Assembly: GCA_046565785.1 (NCBI GenBank)
Contig: JBKHXZ010000057.1
Coordinates: 1-23,979, forward strand
DNA length: 23,979 nucleotides
Reading direction: 5' to 3'
Origin: DATHWB01 sp046565785
GTDB lineage: Bacteria; Actinomycetota; Acidimicrobiia; Spongiisociales; ZC4RG35
Position 1 is the first letter of the stretch. Each line of letters starts with the position of its first letter. A program made the position numbers and the translations under genes. Positions 16,057 to 22,984 of the stretch are shown here, piece by piece. The notes under the pieces were generated by a model, which was given only the letters and a program-made list of their open reading frames with translations, was not told the origin of the DNA and did not search any database.

Positions 16057-16490
16057 GACGGCCGGGGCCGAACCGAGAAACGGAGCCGGGAGGCCACCTC
16101 TTCGTTGAGGGTGACCACGAACGAATACGCCCCAGCGGACGGGAACGAGATGTTGTTGAACGTGAACGAGCGGGCCACGCCCACATCGCTGCCTTCCGGA
16201 ATCCCCTGCGGCCGAGCGATCTTCACACCTTGGGTGACCGGCGGTGTGGGAAGCACCCGCCCACCGTCCTCGTCCTGCAGGTCGACACCGATGATCAGCA
16301 CCTGGTCGGTCCAGCTCCACGGCACCCTGACCCGCAGTCCCAACCCCAGCGTCGGATAGCGAGCCGGGAAATCGACGACGAACAGCGTGTCCCACCCTCC
16401 GCCGAGGACGTACAGCTTTCCCTGAACGACCTGGACCGCATCCGCCAGCAGGGCGAAATCGACGGCCGGTTTGATCTCTTCGGTGGTCAC
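16053..16490 (-). CDS. DUF6941-like protein of unknown function
   Basis: The 145-residue product has no signal peptide or membrane helix and looks beta-sandwich-like. It has the pattern I associate with actinobacterial DUF6941: an N-terminal ALLADAVQVVQGKLYVLGGGWD, a central VLIIGVDLQDEDGGRV strand pair, and a C-terminal FNNISFPSAGAYSFVVTLN. The last resembles the edge strands of a domain binding a small ligand or protein partner. No catalytic residues are evident. It starts with ATG, diverges from the inositol-phosphate synthase gene and overlaps the LON-domain gene by up to four bases (TTGA). The family name is from memory and should be treated as probable; the coding call is firm. Confidence 0.75.
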   Translation of the reverse strand: MTTEEIKPAVDFALLADAVQVVQGKLYVLGGGWDTLFVVDFPARYPTLGLGLRVRVPWSWTDQVLIIGVDLQDEDGGRVLPTPPVTQGVKIARPQGIPEGSDVGVARSFTFNNISFPSAGAYSFVVTLNEEVASRLRFSVRPRPS

Positions 16491-16540
16491 GGCCGCCGAT
16501 GGTACCGCCCGGGCCTGGCGGCGGTCCTATCCGCACGGTT

Positions 16541-16571
16541 TATCGTTGCTGGTCCGCAGTTCGACCAGGAG
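16541..16571 (+). promoter_or_regulatory. Candidate -10 and ribosome binding site of the inositol-phosphate synthase gene
   Basis: TATCGT (16541-16546) fits the TAnnnT -10 pattern without a clear -35. AGGAG (16567-16571) lies six bases before the GTG at 16577 and decides this start over the longer open frame beginning at 16499, which has no such site. The -10 is tentative; the ribosome binding site is good. Confidence 0.5.
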
Positions 16572-16576
16572 TCTTC

Positions 16577-17893
16577 GTGCCCGCCACCCCTATCGCACCC
16601 GCCACCGGCCGCCTCGGCGTCCTCTTGCCCGGCATGGGAGCCGTTTCGACCACGTTCATCGCCGGCGTGCTCGCCGCCCGCAAGGGTCTGTCGCTCCCCA
16701 TCGGGTCGATGACACAAATGGGCCACATTCGCCTCGGCAAGCGGACCGAAGGGCGGTCACCCCTGGTGAAGGATTTCGTTCCGCTCTCCTCGATGGACGA
16801 CCTCGTGTTCGGAGGTTGGGATCCGTTTTCCGAGGACGCCTACTCGGCAGCAATGCGCGCCGGCGTGCTCGAACCCAACCTGTTGGAGTCGGTGGGCGAC
16901 GAGATGCGGACGATCAAACCGATGCAAGCGGTCTTCGACAGCCGTTGGGTGACCCGGCTGGAGAACACCGATCATGTCGCCTCGTACTCGTCGCACATGG
17001 AGGCGGTGGAACGGCTCACCGAAGACATCGAGCGGTTCCGCTCCGAGAACGGATGCGACCGGCTGGTCATGGTGTGGTGCGGGTCGACCGAGGCCTACGA
17101 AGACCCCAGCGAGGTCCACCAATCACTGGCAGCGTTCGAAGAGGGCCTCCGCACCAACCATCCGGACATCGCCCCGTCCCAGCTGTACGCCTATGCCGCG
17201 CTCACCACCGGAGTTCCGTTTGCCAACGGCGCGCCCAACCTGACCGTCGACTTCCCCGCCATGGTCGAACTCGCCCAACGGGAAGGGGTGCCGATCTGCG
17301 GGAAGGACTTCAAGACCGGCCAGACGTTGATCAAGACGATCCTGGCCCCGGGCCTCAAGACCCGCAGCTTGGGCATCAGCGGCTGGTTCTCGACCAACAT
17401 CCTCGGTAACCGGGACGGCGAGGTTCTCGACGCCCCCGAGAACTTCAAGTCGAAAGAGGTCTCCAAGCTCGGCGTGTTGGAGACGATCCTGCAACCCGAC
17501 GTCAACCCCGAGCTGTACGGCAACCTCTATCACAAGGTCCGCATCAACTACTACCCGCCCCGCGGTGACGACAAGGAAGGGTGGGACAACATCGACATCT
17601 TCGGATGGCTCGGCTACAAGATGCAGATCAAAGTCGACTTCCTGTGCAAGGACTCGATCCTGGCGGCACCGCTGGTTCTCGACCTCGCCCTGTTCCTCGA
17701 CCTGGCGGCCCGGGCCGACAAGAGCGGTATCCAGGAGTGGCTGTCGTTCTACTTCAAGTCGCCCCAGACCGCTCCCGGCCTGTACCCGGAGCACGACATC
17801 TTCATCCAGCAGAAGAAGCTGAAGAACACGTTGCGCTCGTGGATGGGTGAGGAACTGATCACTCACCTGGGCAACGAGTACTACGCGGACTGA
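16577..17893 (+). CDS. ino1: myo-Inositol-1-phosphate synthase (inositol-3-phosphate synthase)
   Basis: The 438-residue enzyme isomerises and cyclises glucose-6-phosphate to inositol phosphate using bound NAD. In actinomycetes this feeds phosphatidylinositol and, in some, mycothiol. The NAD loop LLPGMGAVSTTFIAG is at 16-30. Conserved sections include LVMVWCGSTEAY, LYAYAALTTGVPFANGAPN, the catalytic-region GKDFKTGQTLIKTILAPGLK, GWFSTNILGNRDGEVLDAP, and a C-terminal KMQIKVDFLCKDSILAAPLV. The length exceeds the short ~360-residue mycobacterial type and resembles the longer bacterial/eukaryotic-like type. The GTG at 16577 follows an AGGAG site. Its TGA overlaps the next ATG by one base (TGATG), coupling it to the ArfB-like gene. 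Confidence 0.93.
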   Translation: MPATPIAPATGRLGVLLPGMGAVSTTFIAGVLAARKGLSLPIGSMTQMGHIRLGKRTEGRSPLVKDFVPLSSMDDLVFGGWDPFSEDAYSAAMRAGVLEPNLLESVGDEMRTIKPMQAVFDSRWVTRLENTDHVASYSSHMEAVERLTEDIERFRSENGCDRLVMVWCGSTEAYEDPSEVHQSLAAFEEGLRTNHPDIAPSQLYAYAALTTGVPFANGAPNLTVDFPAMVELAQREGVPICGKDFKTGQTLIKTILAPGLKTRSLGISGWFSTNILGNRDGEVLDAPENFKSKEVSKLGVLETILQPDVNPELYGNLYHKVRINYYPPRGDDKEGWDNIDIFGWLGYKMQIKVDFLCKDSILAAPLVLDLALFLDLAARADKSGIQEWLSFYFKSPQTAPGLYPEHDIFIQQKKLKNTLRSWMGEELITHLGNEYYAD

Positions 17894-18318
17894 TGTCCGG
17901 CCAGTCTCCTAACGACGATCTCGACATCGGAGACTGGACGATCCCCTCCGCCGAACTGGATTGGCGGTTCACCACCTCCGGCGGCCCGGGCGGCCAACAC
18001 GCCAACCGCTCGAACACCCGGGCCGAGTTGGTGTTCGACCTGGCGTCGAGTGAGGCGTTCCCGCCGCAGATACGAGATCGCATGCTCACCAAGCTCGGCG
18101 AACCGGTTGTGGTCGTCTCGGTCGCCGAGAGCCGCTCGCAGTTTCGCAACCGCATGCTCGCCCGGGCTCGCCTCCGCCAGATCCTTCTCGACGCGCAGAA
18201 ACAGCCCCGCCGTCGGAAACCGACCAAGCCCACCCGTGCGTCGCGCCGCCGCCGGCTAGAAGACAAGCGGGCCCACAGTGAGAAAAAGCGTCTGCGGCGC
18301 GAGCCGGGATCCGAGTGA
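17893..18318 (+). CDS. arfB: ArfB/YaeJ-like peptidyl-tRNA hydrolase (release-factor GGQ domain)
   Basis: The 141-residue product is a codon-independent release-factor-like protein that rescues stalled ribosomes by hydrolysing peptidyl-tRNA. It keeps only the catalytic domain of class I release factors: the GGQ tripeptide at 33-35 within TTSGGPGGQHANRSNTRAEL, then the typical PPQIRDRML and VVVVSVAESRSQFRNR strand/helix. The C-terminal tail (~100-137) is extremely basic (RRRKPTKPTRASRRRRL), as in ArfB, where the tail occupies the empty mRNA channel. The ATG overlaps the stop of the inositol-phosphate synthase gene (TGATG). The gene ends directly against the convergent MenE-like gene, with no base between the two stops. 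Confidence 0.92.
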   Translation: MSGQSPNDDLDIGDWTIPSAELDWRFTTSGGPGGQHANRSNTRAELVFDLASSEAFPPQIRDRMLTKLGEPVVVVSVAESRSQFRNRMLARARLRQILLDAQKQPRRRKPTKPTRASRRRRLEDKRAHSEKKRLRREPGSE

Positions 18319-19605
18319 TCAGTCGAACAGATCCCTGAGCGCCGCCCTGTCCAGTTTCCCGATCCCGAGCATCGGGATTTGGTCGGCTCGTCGCCAACGG
18401 CGGGGCACGGCGAATCCCGGCAGCAGGTCACGGGCCGCCGCCGCCAGTTCGTCTTCGGTGGCGGGACCGGTGTAGACACAGCCGACGATCTGCCCCCACC
18501 GCTCGTCTGCCAGACCGACCACCGCCACGGTGCCCGCACCGGGGATTCGTCCCAGTACGGCTTCCACGGCAGCAGGCATCACGTTCTCCCCGCCCGTCAC
18601 GATCACATCGTCCGCCCGGCCGAGTACTTCCAGCCGACCCTCGTGTAATCGTCCGGTGTCTGCGGTGACGAACGGGCCGTCCCGCTCCGGGCCTCCGACC
18701 TCACCGGGGGACACCATCGGCCCCCCCACGACGATTCGGCCGTCACCTCGGATCGAGATCTCGACATCGGTCAAGGGCACGAGCCTGCCAGGGTCGGGGT
18801 CGGCCGGATCGGCGGTGGCGACCTGCGAGGCGGTCTCGGTCATCCCGTAGGTGGGGAGCAGGCTCATTCCCCCCACCGACAGCGCCCGCTCGCTGGCCGG
18901 CCCACCCCCGACCAGTCCGTGCCTGAACCCGGGTGCCCTGTCGAGCCCGGCATCGGCCAACGCCTCCAGCATCGCCCCGACGAACGAACCGAGCGAGGCT
19001 CTCCCGGTGGTGAGCAGCCAGGCCGTGCGGGTGACGTCGAATGGACCCGCGAGCACCACTGTGGAGCCTTCCCGCAACGACCGCCACACGATCGACAGTC
19101 CGCCAACGTGATGCAGCGGAAGCACGGCCAGCCACCGGTCGTCGGGCCGGTGTTGGAGGTGGACTGCCGATGCCCGAGCGCTCGCCTCGATGTTGTCCCA
19201 CGTGAGCCGCACCGCCCGGGGAACGCCACTCGACCCGGAGGAGAAGACCGCGGCAGTGTCGGCCGACGAATCCAGTTCAGGCATCGGAGCCGGGACCTCG
19301 TCGACGGCGGTGATCACGTCGGTGACCTGGGCTCGTTCCGCCAGCTCCGCCGACATTGCCCGCCCCGAGACCGGCAGCGGGACCAGCACCATGCCGGCGA
19401 ACTGCACTGCCAGGGCGGTGAGGACCGAGTCCGGTTCCGGCGCCATCACCACACCCAGATGTGTTCCCGACCCGTACCGCGCCCGTAAGCCCCCGACGAG
19501 GCCGGCGATGCGCTCTCGAGCGGTAGCGAAGTCCACCACTTCCCGATCGCGGGTCAGGAACGGCCGGTCAGGGCGATCGACGGCCCACCGTGTGAGCCAG
19601 TCCAA
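18319..19605 (-). CDS. menE: AMP-forming acyl-CoA synthetase, MenE-like (o-succinylbenzoate-CoA ligase)
   Basis: The 428-residue adenylate-forming enzyme would activate a carboxylic acid with ATP and CoA. The phosphate loop is FSSGSSGVPRAVRLT (121-135), with Arg replacing the usual Lys after Pro. PLHHVGGL (163-170) is characteristic of MenE-type ligases. PTYGMTET (251-258), TADTGRLHEGRLEVLGRADD (315-334) and GGENV follow. The catalytic lysine is K417 in GIGKLDR. The short length fits MenE in menaquinone synthesis. No other clear men gene is in the window, and the crotonase downstream lacks MenB features, so the substrate remains an inference. It starts with TTG six bases after the molybdoenzyme stop, forming a two-gene unit. 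Confidence 0.8.
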   Translation of the reverse strand: MDWLTRWAVDRPDRPFLTRDREVVDFATARERIAGLVGGLRARYGSGTHLGVVMAPEPDSVLTALAVQFAGMVLVPLPVSGRAMSAELAERAQVTDVITAVDEVPAPMPELDSSADTAAVFSSGSSGVPRAVRLTWDNIEASARASAVHLQHRPDDRWLAVLPLHHVGGLSIVWRSLREGSTVVLAGPFDVTRTAWLLTTGRASLGSFVGAMLEALADAGLDRAPGFRHGLVGGGPASERALSVGGMSLLPTYGMTETASQVATADPADPDPGRLVPLTDVEISIRGDGRIVVGGPMVSPGEVGGPERDGPFVTADTGRLHEGRLEVLGRADDVIVTGGENVMPAAVEAVLGRIPGAGTVAVVGLADERWGQIVGCVYTGPATEDELAAAARDLLPGFAVPRRWRRADQIPMLGIGKLDRAALRDLFD

Positions 19606-19611
19606 AGCTGC

Positions 19612-20217
19612 TCAGTCTCCCCAGTACCGCTGTTCCCGGAAAGGGTCGCCGTACATGTGGTACCCGTTGCGCTCCCAGAAACCCGGCTCGTCGTGGTCCA
19701 ACAGCCGGAAGCCGCGCACCCATTTCACCGACTTCCAGAAGTAGAGATGTGGGACCACCAGCCGAAGCGGCCACCCATGCTCCGGATCCAGATCCTCGCC
19801 GTCGTACTGCCACGCCAGCAGGTTGTCGGGCCGTCGCAGGTCCTCCAGGGGCAGGTTGGCGGTGAACCCGTGTTCGGCGGAGACCAGAACGTGGGTTGCC
19901 GCCGGGTCGATGTCGAACCGGTCGAGGAACGACGCGACTTCGACCCCGTGCCAGGTGGTGTCCAGCTTCGACCACTTGGTCACGCAGTGGATGTCGAAGA
20001 CCTTGTCGACCGTGGGCATCGCCTTGATTTCGTCGAGGGTGAACGACGCGGGCTGGGCGACGAGACCGTCGACGGTGAACTCCCAGGAGGCGAGGTCGAC
20101 GCGGGGGACGCTTCCGGCGTGGAGCACCGGGAAACGGTCGGTTACGTACTGTCCTGGCGGAATCCGGTTGGCATCGACACCATCCAATTCGGTCCCGCGA
20201 CTCTTGAAAAATGCCAC
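19612..20217 (-). CDS. Molybdopterin-dependent oxidoreductase (sulfite-oxidase/YedY-like fold), no signal peptide
   Basis: The 201-residue product has the sulfite-oxidase-type molybdopterin domain. Features are DRFPVLHAGSVPRVDLASW (27-45), FTLDEIKAMPTV, the Mo-ligating cysteine C78 in FDIHCVTKWSKLDTTWHGV, an NLPLEDLRRPDNLLAWQYDG segment and the terminal LYFWKSVKWVRGFRLLD. It probably reduces or oxidises a small substrate, as YedY (MsrP) does with methionine sulfoxide, but lacks any Tat or Sec signal and so should be cytoplasmic. GTG at 20217 (AFFKSRG) is preferred because it gives a typical short N-terminus. TTG at 20244 is an alternative; the longer open frame overlaps the divergent gene. 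Its partner subunit and substrate are unknown. It is followed by the MenE-like gene after six bases. Confidence 0.85.
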   Translation of the reverse strand: MAFFKSRGTELDGVDANRIPPGQYVTDRFPVLHAGSVPRVDLASWEFTVDGLVAQPASFTLDEIKAMPTVDKVFDIHCVTKWSKLDTTWHGVEVASFLDRFDIDPAATHVLVSAEHGFTANLPLEDLRRPDNLLAWQYDGEDLDPEHGWPLRLVVPHLYFWKSVKWVRGFRLLDHDEPGFWERNGYHMYGDPFREQRYWGD

Positions 20218-20244
20218 GTCGTCCTCGTCTTTCCGGGAGCCCAA

Positions 20245-20250
20245 TACCCT
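20245..20250 (+). promoter_or_regulatory. -10-like element suggesting leaderless transcription of the thioredoxin gene
   Basis: TACCCT lies eight bases before the ATG at 20258, the -10 spacing of a leaderless actinobacterial transcript. No ribosome binding site precedes the ATG. The element is close to the start region of the divergent molybdoenzyme gene. Confidence 0.4.
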
Positions 20251-20257
20251 ATCGACG

Positions 20258-20824
20258 ATGCCAACCTCGCACGCCGCCGACGTGTTCCCGGAACCGGAAC
20301 CGCTCGCCCCGGCACGGGGACGACTCACCCTGGTGTTCCTGCTGGTCATCGCAATCGGATTGGTGGTCGCCCAGGCGTTCGGATCGACCGAGACCGGAGC
20401 AGCAGGCCAGCTGGGCGGAGTGGCTCCCGAGGTGGTCGTCGAACTCTTCGACGGCGACCGTTGGACGTTGTCCGAACACCTCACCGAGGACGGTCGGCCG
20501 CTGGTGCTGAACCTGTGGGCGAGCTGGTGCCTCCCCTGCCGGGAAGAGATTCCCGAACTGTCGGCATTCGCCGCCGCCCGTCCGGACGTGGCGGTGATCG
20601 GAGTGGCGGTGAACGACGTCGAGGATGACGCCCGGGCCCTGACGTCAGAACTCCAGCCGGGCTATCCGGTGGGCATGGATGCCACCGGACGTCTCCGCGA
20701 TCGGTATCCGTCCCCAGGGATGCCGTTCACCGTGATCATCGATTCCCAGGGTGTGATCCGCTGGTCGTACGCGGGTGGAGTCACCGCCGACCAACTCTCC
20801 GCCGCGCTCGACGACCTCGGTTGA
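20258..20824 (+). CDS. Membrane-anchored TlpA/ResA-like thioredoxin-fold protein
   Basis: The 188-residue product has an N-terminal cytoplasmic stretch (1-22), a single membrane anchor (23-41, LTLVFLLVIAIGLVVAQAF) and an extracytoplasmic thioredoxin domain. The redox motif is WASWCLPCREEIPE with C91 and C94, followed by VAVIGVAVNDVEDD and a cis-proline region GMPFTVIIDSQGVIRW, as in TlpA/ResA/CcmG proteins that reduce disulfides of exported proteins or apocytochromes. No cytochrome-assembly genes are nearby. The ATG at 20258 is preferred because the longer open frame would overlap the divergent molybdoenzyme gene. Its stop lies two bases from the convergent sortase gene's stop. Confidence 0.9.
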   Translation: MPTSHAADVFPEPEPLAPARGRLTLVFLLVIAIGLVVAQAFGSTETGAAGQLGGVAPEVVVELFDGDRWTLSEHLTEDGRPLVLNLWASWCLPCREEIPELSAFAAARPDVAVIGVAVNDVEDDARALTSELQPGYPVGMDATGRLRDRYPSPGMPFTVIIDSQGVIRWSYAGGVTADQLSAALDDLG

Positions 20825-20826
20825 GT

Positions 20827-21549
20827 TCACGACACGTCGGAGAATTCCTGATCGAACAGGTGCTGGGCGTAAGCGAGGTTGGGGCCTGCCGTCATCTCCG
20901 CCTGGACGATCAGACGCTGGGCGGCGGAGAACTTGGGATTACAGGTGGTCAGCGTCAGCCAGGCGCCCGGCTTGGGATCGGTCACCCACACGTCGGTCGG
21001 TGACACGATGATCGTCTCGCGCACGGTGTAAGTGTGAACACCGATCGCCGTCTCCACCTCGATGATGTCCCCCGGCTGAAGCTGGTCGAGATCGAAGAAC
21101 GGAGCGCCGTAGGTGGTGCGATGCCCTGAGATCACTGCATTGCCGGGCTGGCCCGGCAGTGGAGTCCACGGCATGTGGCCGGGCCCCTGGTTGAGGGTGG
21201 ACGGGGTGACGCCGGCGAACAGCACCCAGTCGACCTCGATCGACGGAATGCGGATCGCTCCGAGCGGCTCCCCTTCGGCGACGGCCTCCTCGGGGAAGTA
21301 CTCGATCGTGCGGACTGGAGGGGCGGTCGTACCGGTGGCATCGGTGGTGTCCGGGGGCACCGTCACCGTCACCGGCGTATCCAACGTCTCCCTGCGCTCC
21401 TCCAGTTCGGCAACGAGCGTCTCCCGGGCGTCTGCTTGAACCTGATCGTTCAACAGGTCGGTGACCACCAACTGGTAGCCGACGATGCCGAGAGTCAACA
21501 CCCCCGTCCACACCATGGCGAAGCCGGCGATCCGAATCTTTCTGCGCAC
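20827..21549 (-). CDS. Class E sortase
   Basis: The 240-residue product is a transpeptidase that links sorting-signal proteins to peptidoglycan or pilin subunits on the cell surface. It has an N-terminal basic stretch and membrane anchor (about 7-29). A helical segment (ADARETLVAELEERRETL) follows, then a Thr/Pro-rich linker (57-80). The sortase barrel begins at GEPLGAIRIPSIEVDWVLFAGV. Catalytic H143 lies in VISGHRTTYGAPF. C203 lies in LTLTTCNPKFS, and R212 in QRLIV. The TLTTC and HRTTYGAPF forms are class E signatures. No protein with an LAxTG-type sorting signal is encoded in this window. The crotonase gene is upstream on the same strand, 39 bases away. Confidence 0.92.
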   Translation of the reverse strand: MRRKIRIAGFAMVWTGVLTLGIVGYQLVVTDLLNDQVQADARETLVAELEERRETLDTPVTVTVPPDTTDATGTTAPPVRTIEYFPEEAVAEGEPLGAIRIPSIEVDWVLFAGVTPSTLNQGPGHMPWTPLPGQPGNAVISGHRTTYGAPFFDLDQLQPGDIIEVETAIGVHTYTVRETIIVSPTDVWVTDPKPGAWLTLTTCNPKFSAAQRLIVQAEMTAGPNLAYAQHLFDQEFSDVS

Positions 21550-21588
21550 CAGCGTCAGGCTATCGAGAGGGGTGGGTTGTGCAACGAC

Positions 21589-22353
21589 TCAGTGCCCGCC
21601 GAAGTCCGGGGACCGTTTCTCCACGAAGGCGAGGACCCCTTCCCGGGCGTCGAGCGTGGCCGACACCGCAGTCAGTCCACCTTGCAGCCGATCGAGGGCC
21701 GTATCCGGATCCGTCGCCGCCACCGCCATGAATGCGTCCCGGCCCAACAGCACCGACGCAGGCCCCTTCCGCAACGCCGCAACGGTCTCTTCGATCGCCT
21801 GATCGAGACCCGCCCGCGGCACCACCCGCGAGACCGCCCCCATGCGGAGGGCCTCGTCGGGAGAAATCGTCCGTCCGGTGAGCATGAGCTCCAACGCCGC
21901 CTTCTGTGGCATCGCCCGACACAAGGCCACGGTGATCATCATCGGCCACAGCCCCACCCGCGCTTCGGGAACACCCAGCTTGGCGTCGTCCACGCAGATC
22001 GTGATGTCGCAGGCGACCGCCAGCCCGAACCCTCCGGCCAGGGCATGTCCGTTCACCCGCGCAACGGTCGGCTTGCCTCCCCGCCAGAGAAGACGGAGGA
22101 GGTCGGCGAATCGCCCGCGAACGGCATGGTGACGGACTGGTTCGTCGAAGAAACCAGACGACAGGTCACCTCCCGCACTGAACGCAGCATCACCTGCCCC
22201 GGTGATCACGATGACCGACACCTGGCGGTCGTCGACGGCCCGCTGCGCGCCGTCGATCAGCCCTTCGATGGCTTCGGCAGACAGCGGATTGCGCCGCTCG
22301 GGCTCGTCGATGGTGAGCGTGACGACCGCGTCGGAATATTCGTAGTTGACCAT
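21589..22353 (-). CDS. Enoyl-CoA hydratase/isomerase (crotonase) family protein
   Basis: The 254-residue product has a crotonase fold acting on acyl-CoA thioesters. The two oxyanion-hole segments are AFSAGGDL (57-64) and NGHALAGGFG (101-110). The expected first catalytic Glu (after GGG in classical hydratases) is replaced by G110, whereas the second is kept as E130 in KLGVPEARVGLWP. It may therefore be an isomerase, hydrolase or variant hydratase rather than a standard beta-oxidation hydratase. It lacks the features I would expect of MenB. The ATG at 22353 is chosen because GGGGGA lies eight bases upstream; the open frame extends 16 codons further without support. It diverges from the DUF5317-type gene. 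Confidence 0.9.
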   Translation of the reverse strand: MVNYEYSDAVVTLTIDEPERRNPLSAEAIEGLIDGAQRAVDDRQVSVIVITGAGDAAFSAGGDLSSGFFDEPVRHHAVRGRFADLLRLLWRGGKPTVARVNGHALAGGFGLAVACDITICVDDAKLGVPEARVGLWPMMITVALCRAMPQKAALELMLTGRTISPDEALRMGAVSRVVPRAGLDQAIEETVAALRKGPASVLLGRDAFMAVAATDPDTALDRLQGGLTAVSATLDAREGVLAFVEKRSPDFGGH

Positions 22354-22401
22354 TGAATCCCCCATTCTGCCCGCAGACGCCTGTGATAGCGTGCGCTCCA
22401 C

Positions 22402-22980
22402 ATGCTGTGGCTCGTCATCGTCTTGTTCGTGGCGATGTCCGTAGCGGTGTTACGTGGGGGACGCCTTACCAATCTGGCCGATATCCGGCTGCGGATGTGG
22501 TGGCTGCTGCCCCTGGGATTCGCCATGCAGGGCATCGCCGGTTGGATCGATCCCGACGCCGGGTTCTACCTCGTGTTGGTTTCGTACCTGCCGCTCATGG
22601 CGCTGATGATCCTCAACCGGGACCGCGCCGGACTCTGGCTTGCCGGCATGGGTGTGCTTCTCAACTTCACGGTTATCGCGCTCAACGGCGGCATGCCGGT
22701 GCTGGAGGGCGCCATCGAAGTTGCGGCGGGATTCCAGCCGGGCGGGGCTGACCTCACCGAAGCCGCCAAGCACACCGAAATGGGCCCCGACACGATCCTG
22801 GTGTTCCTCGGGGACGTGATCCCGATTCGAATCGCCAATCAGGGCACCGTGATCTCGATCGGTGACGTGTTCCTCGCCGTCGGACTCGGCCGTTTCCTCG
22901 AGGCGGAACTGCGGCGCCCGGTTCGCTGGTTCAAGCCGGGCGTCAAGCTCCAGGGCGGATCGGCCGCTCGCGGTCGCTGA
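22402..22980 (+). CDS. DUF5317-type membrane protein
   Basis: The 192-residue product has about four to five hydrophobic segments: 1-18, 32-48, 54-71, 78-96 and a weaker one at ~150-165. Conserved-looking stretches are the glycine-rich ALNGGMPVLEGA, TEMGPDTILVFLGDVIP and QGTVISIGDVFLAVGLGRFL. Together these match my memory of DUF5317, a family common in actinobacteria and firmicutes without known function. It starts with ATG, diverging from the crotonase gene by 48 bases. The HD-domain gene converges four bases downstream. Confidence 0.8.
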   Translation: MLWLVIVLFVAMSVAVLRGGRLTNLADIRLRMWWLLPLGFAMQGIAGWIDPDAGFYLVLVSYLPLMALMILNRDRAGLWLAGMGVLLNFTVIALNGGMPVLEGAIEVAAGFQPGGADLTEAAKHTEMGPDTILVFLGDVIPIRIANQGTVISIGDVFLAVGLGRFLEAELRRPVRWFKPGVKLQGGSAARGR

Positions 22981-22984
22981 TCGG

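Noticed and set aside
18316..18321. TGATCA palindrome at the ArfB/MenE junction as a regulatory site
   Set aside because: It is simply two TGA stop codons of convergent genes placed back to back.
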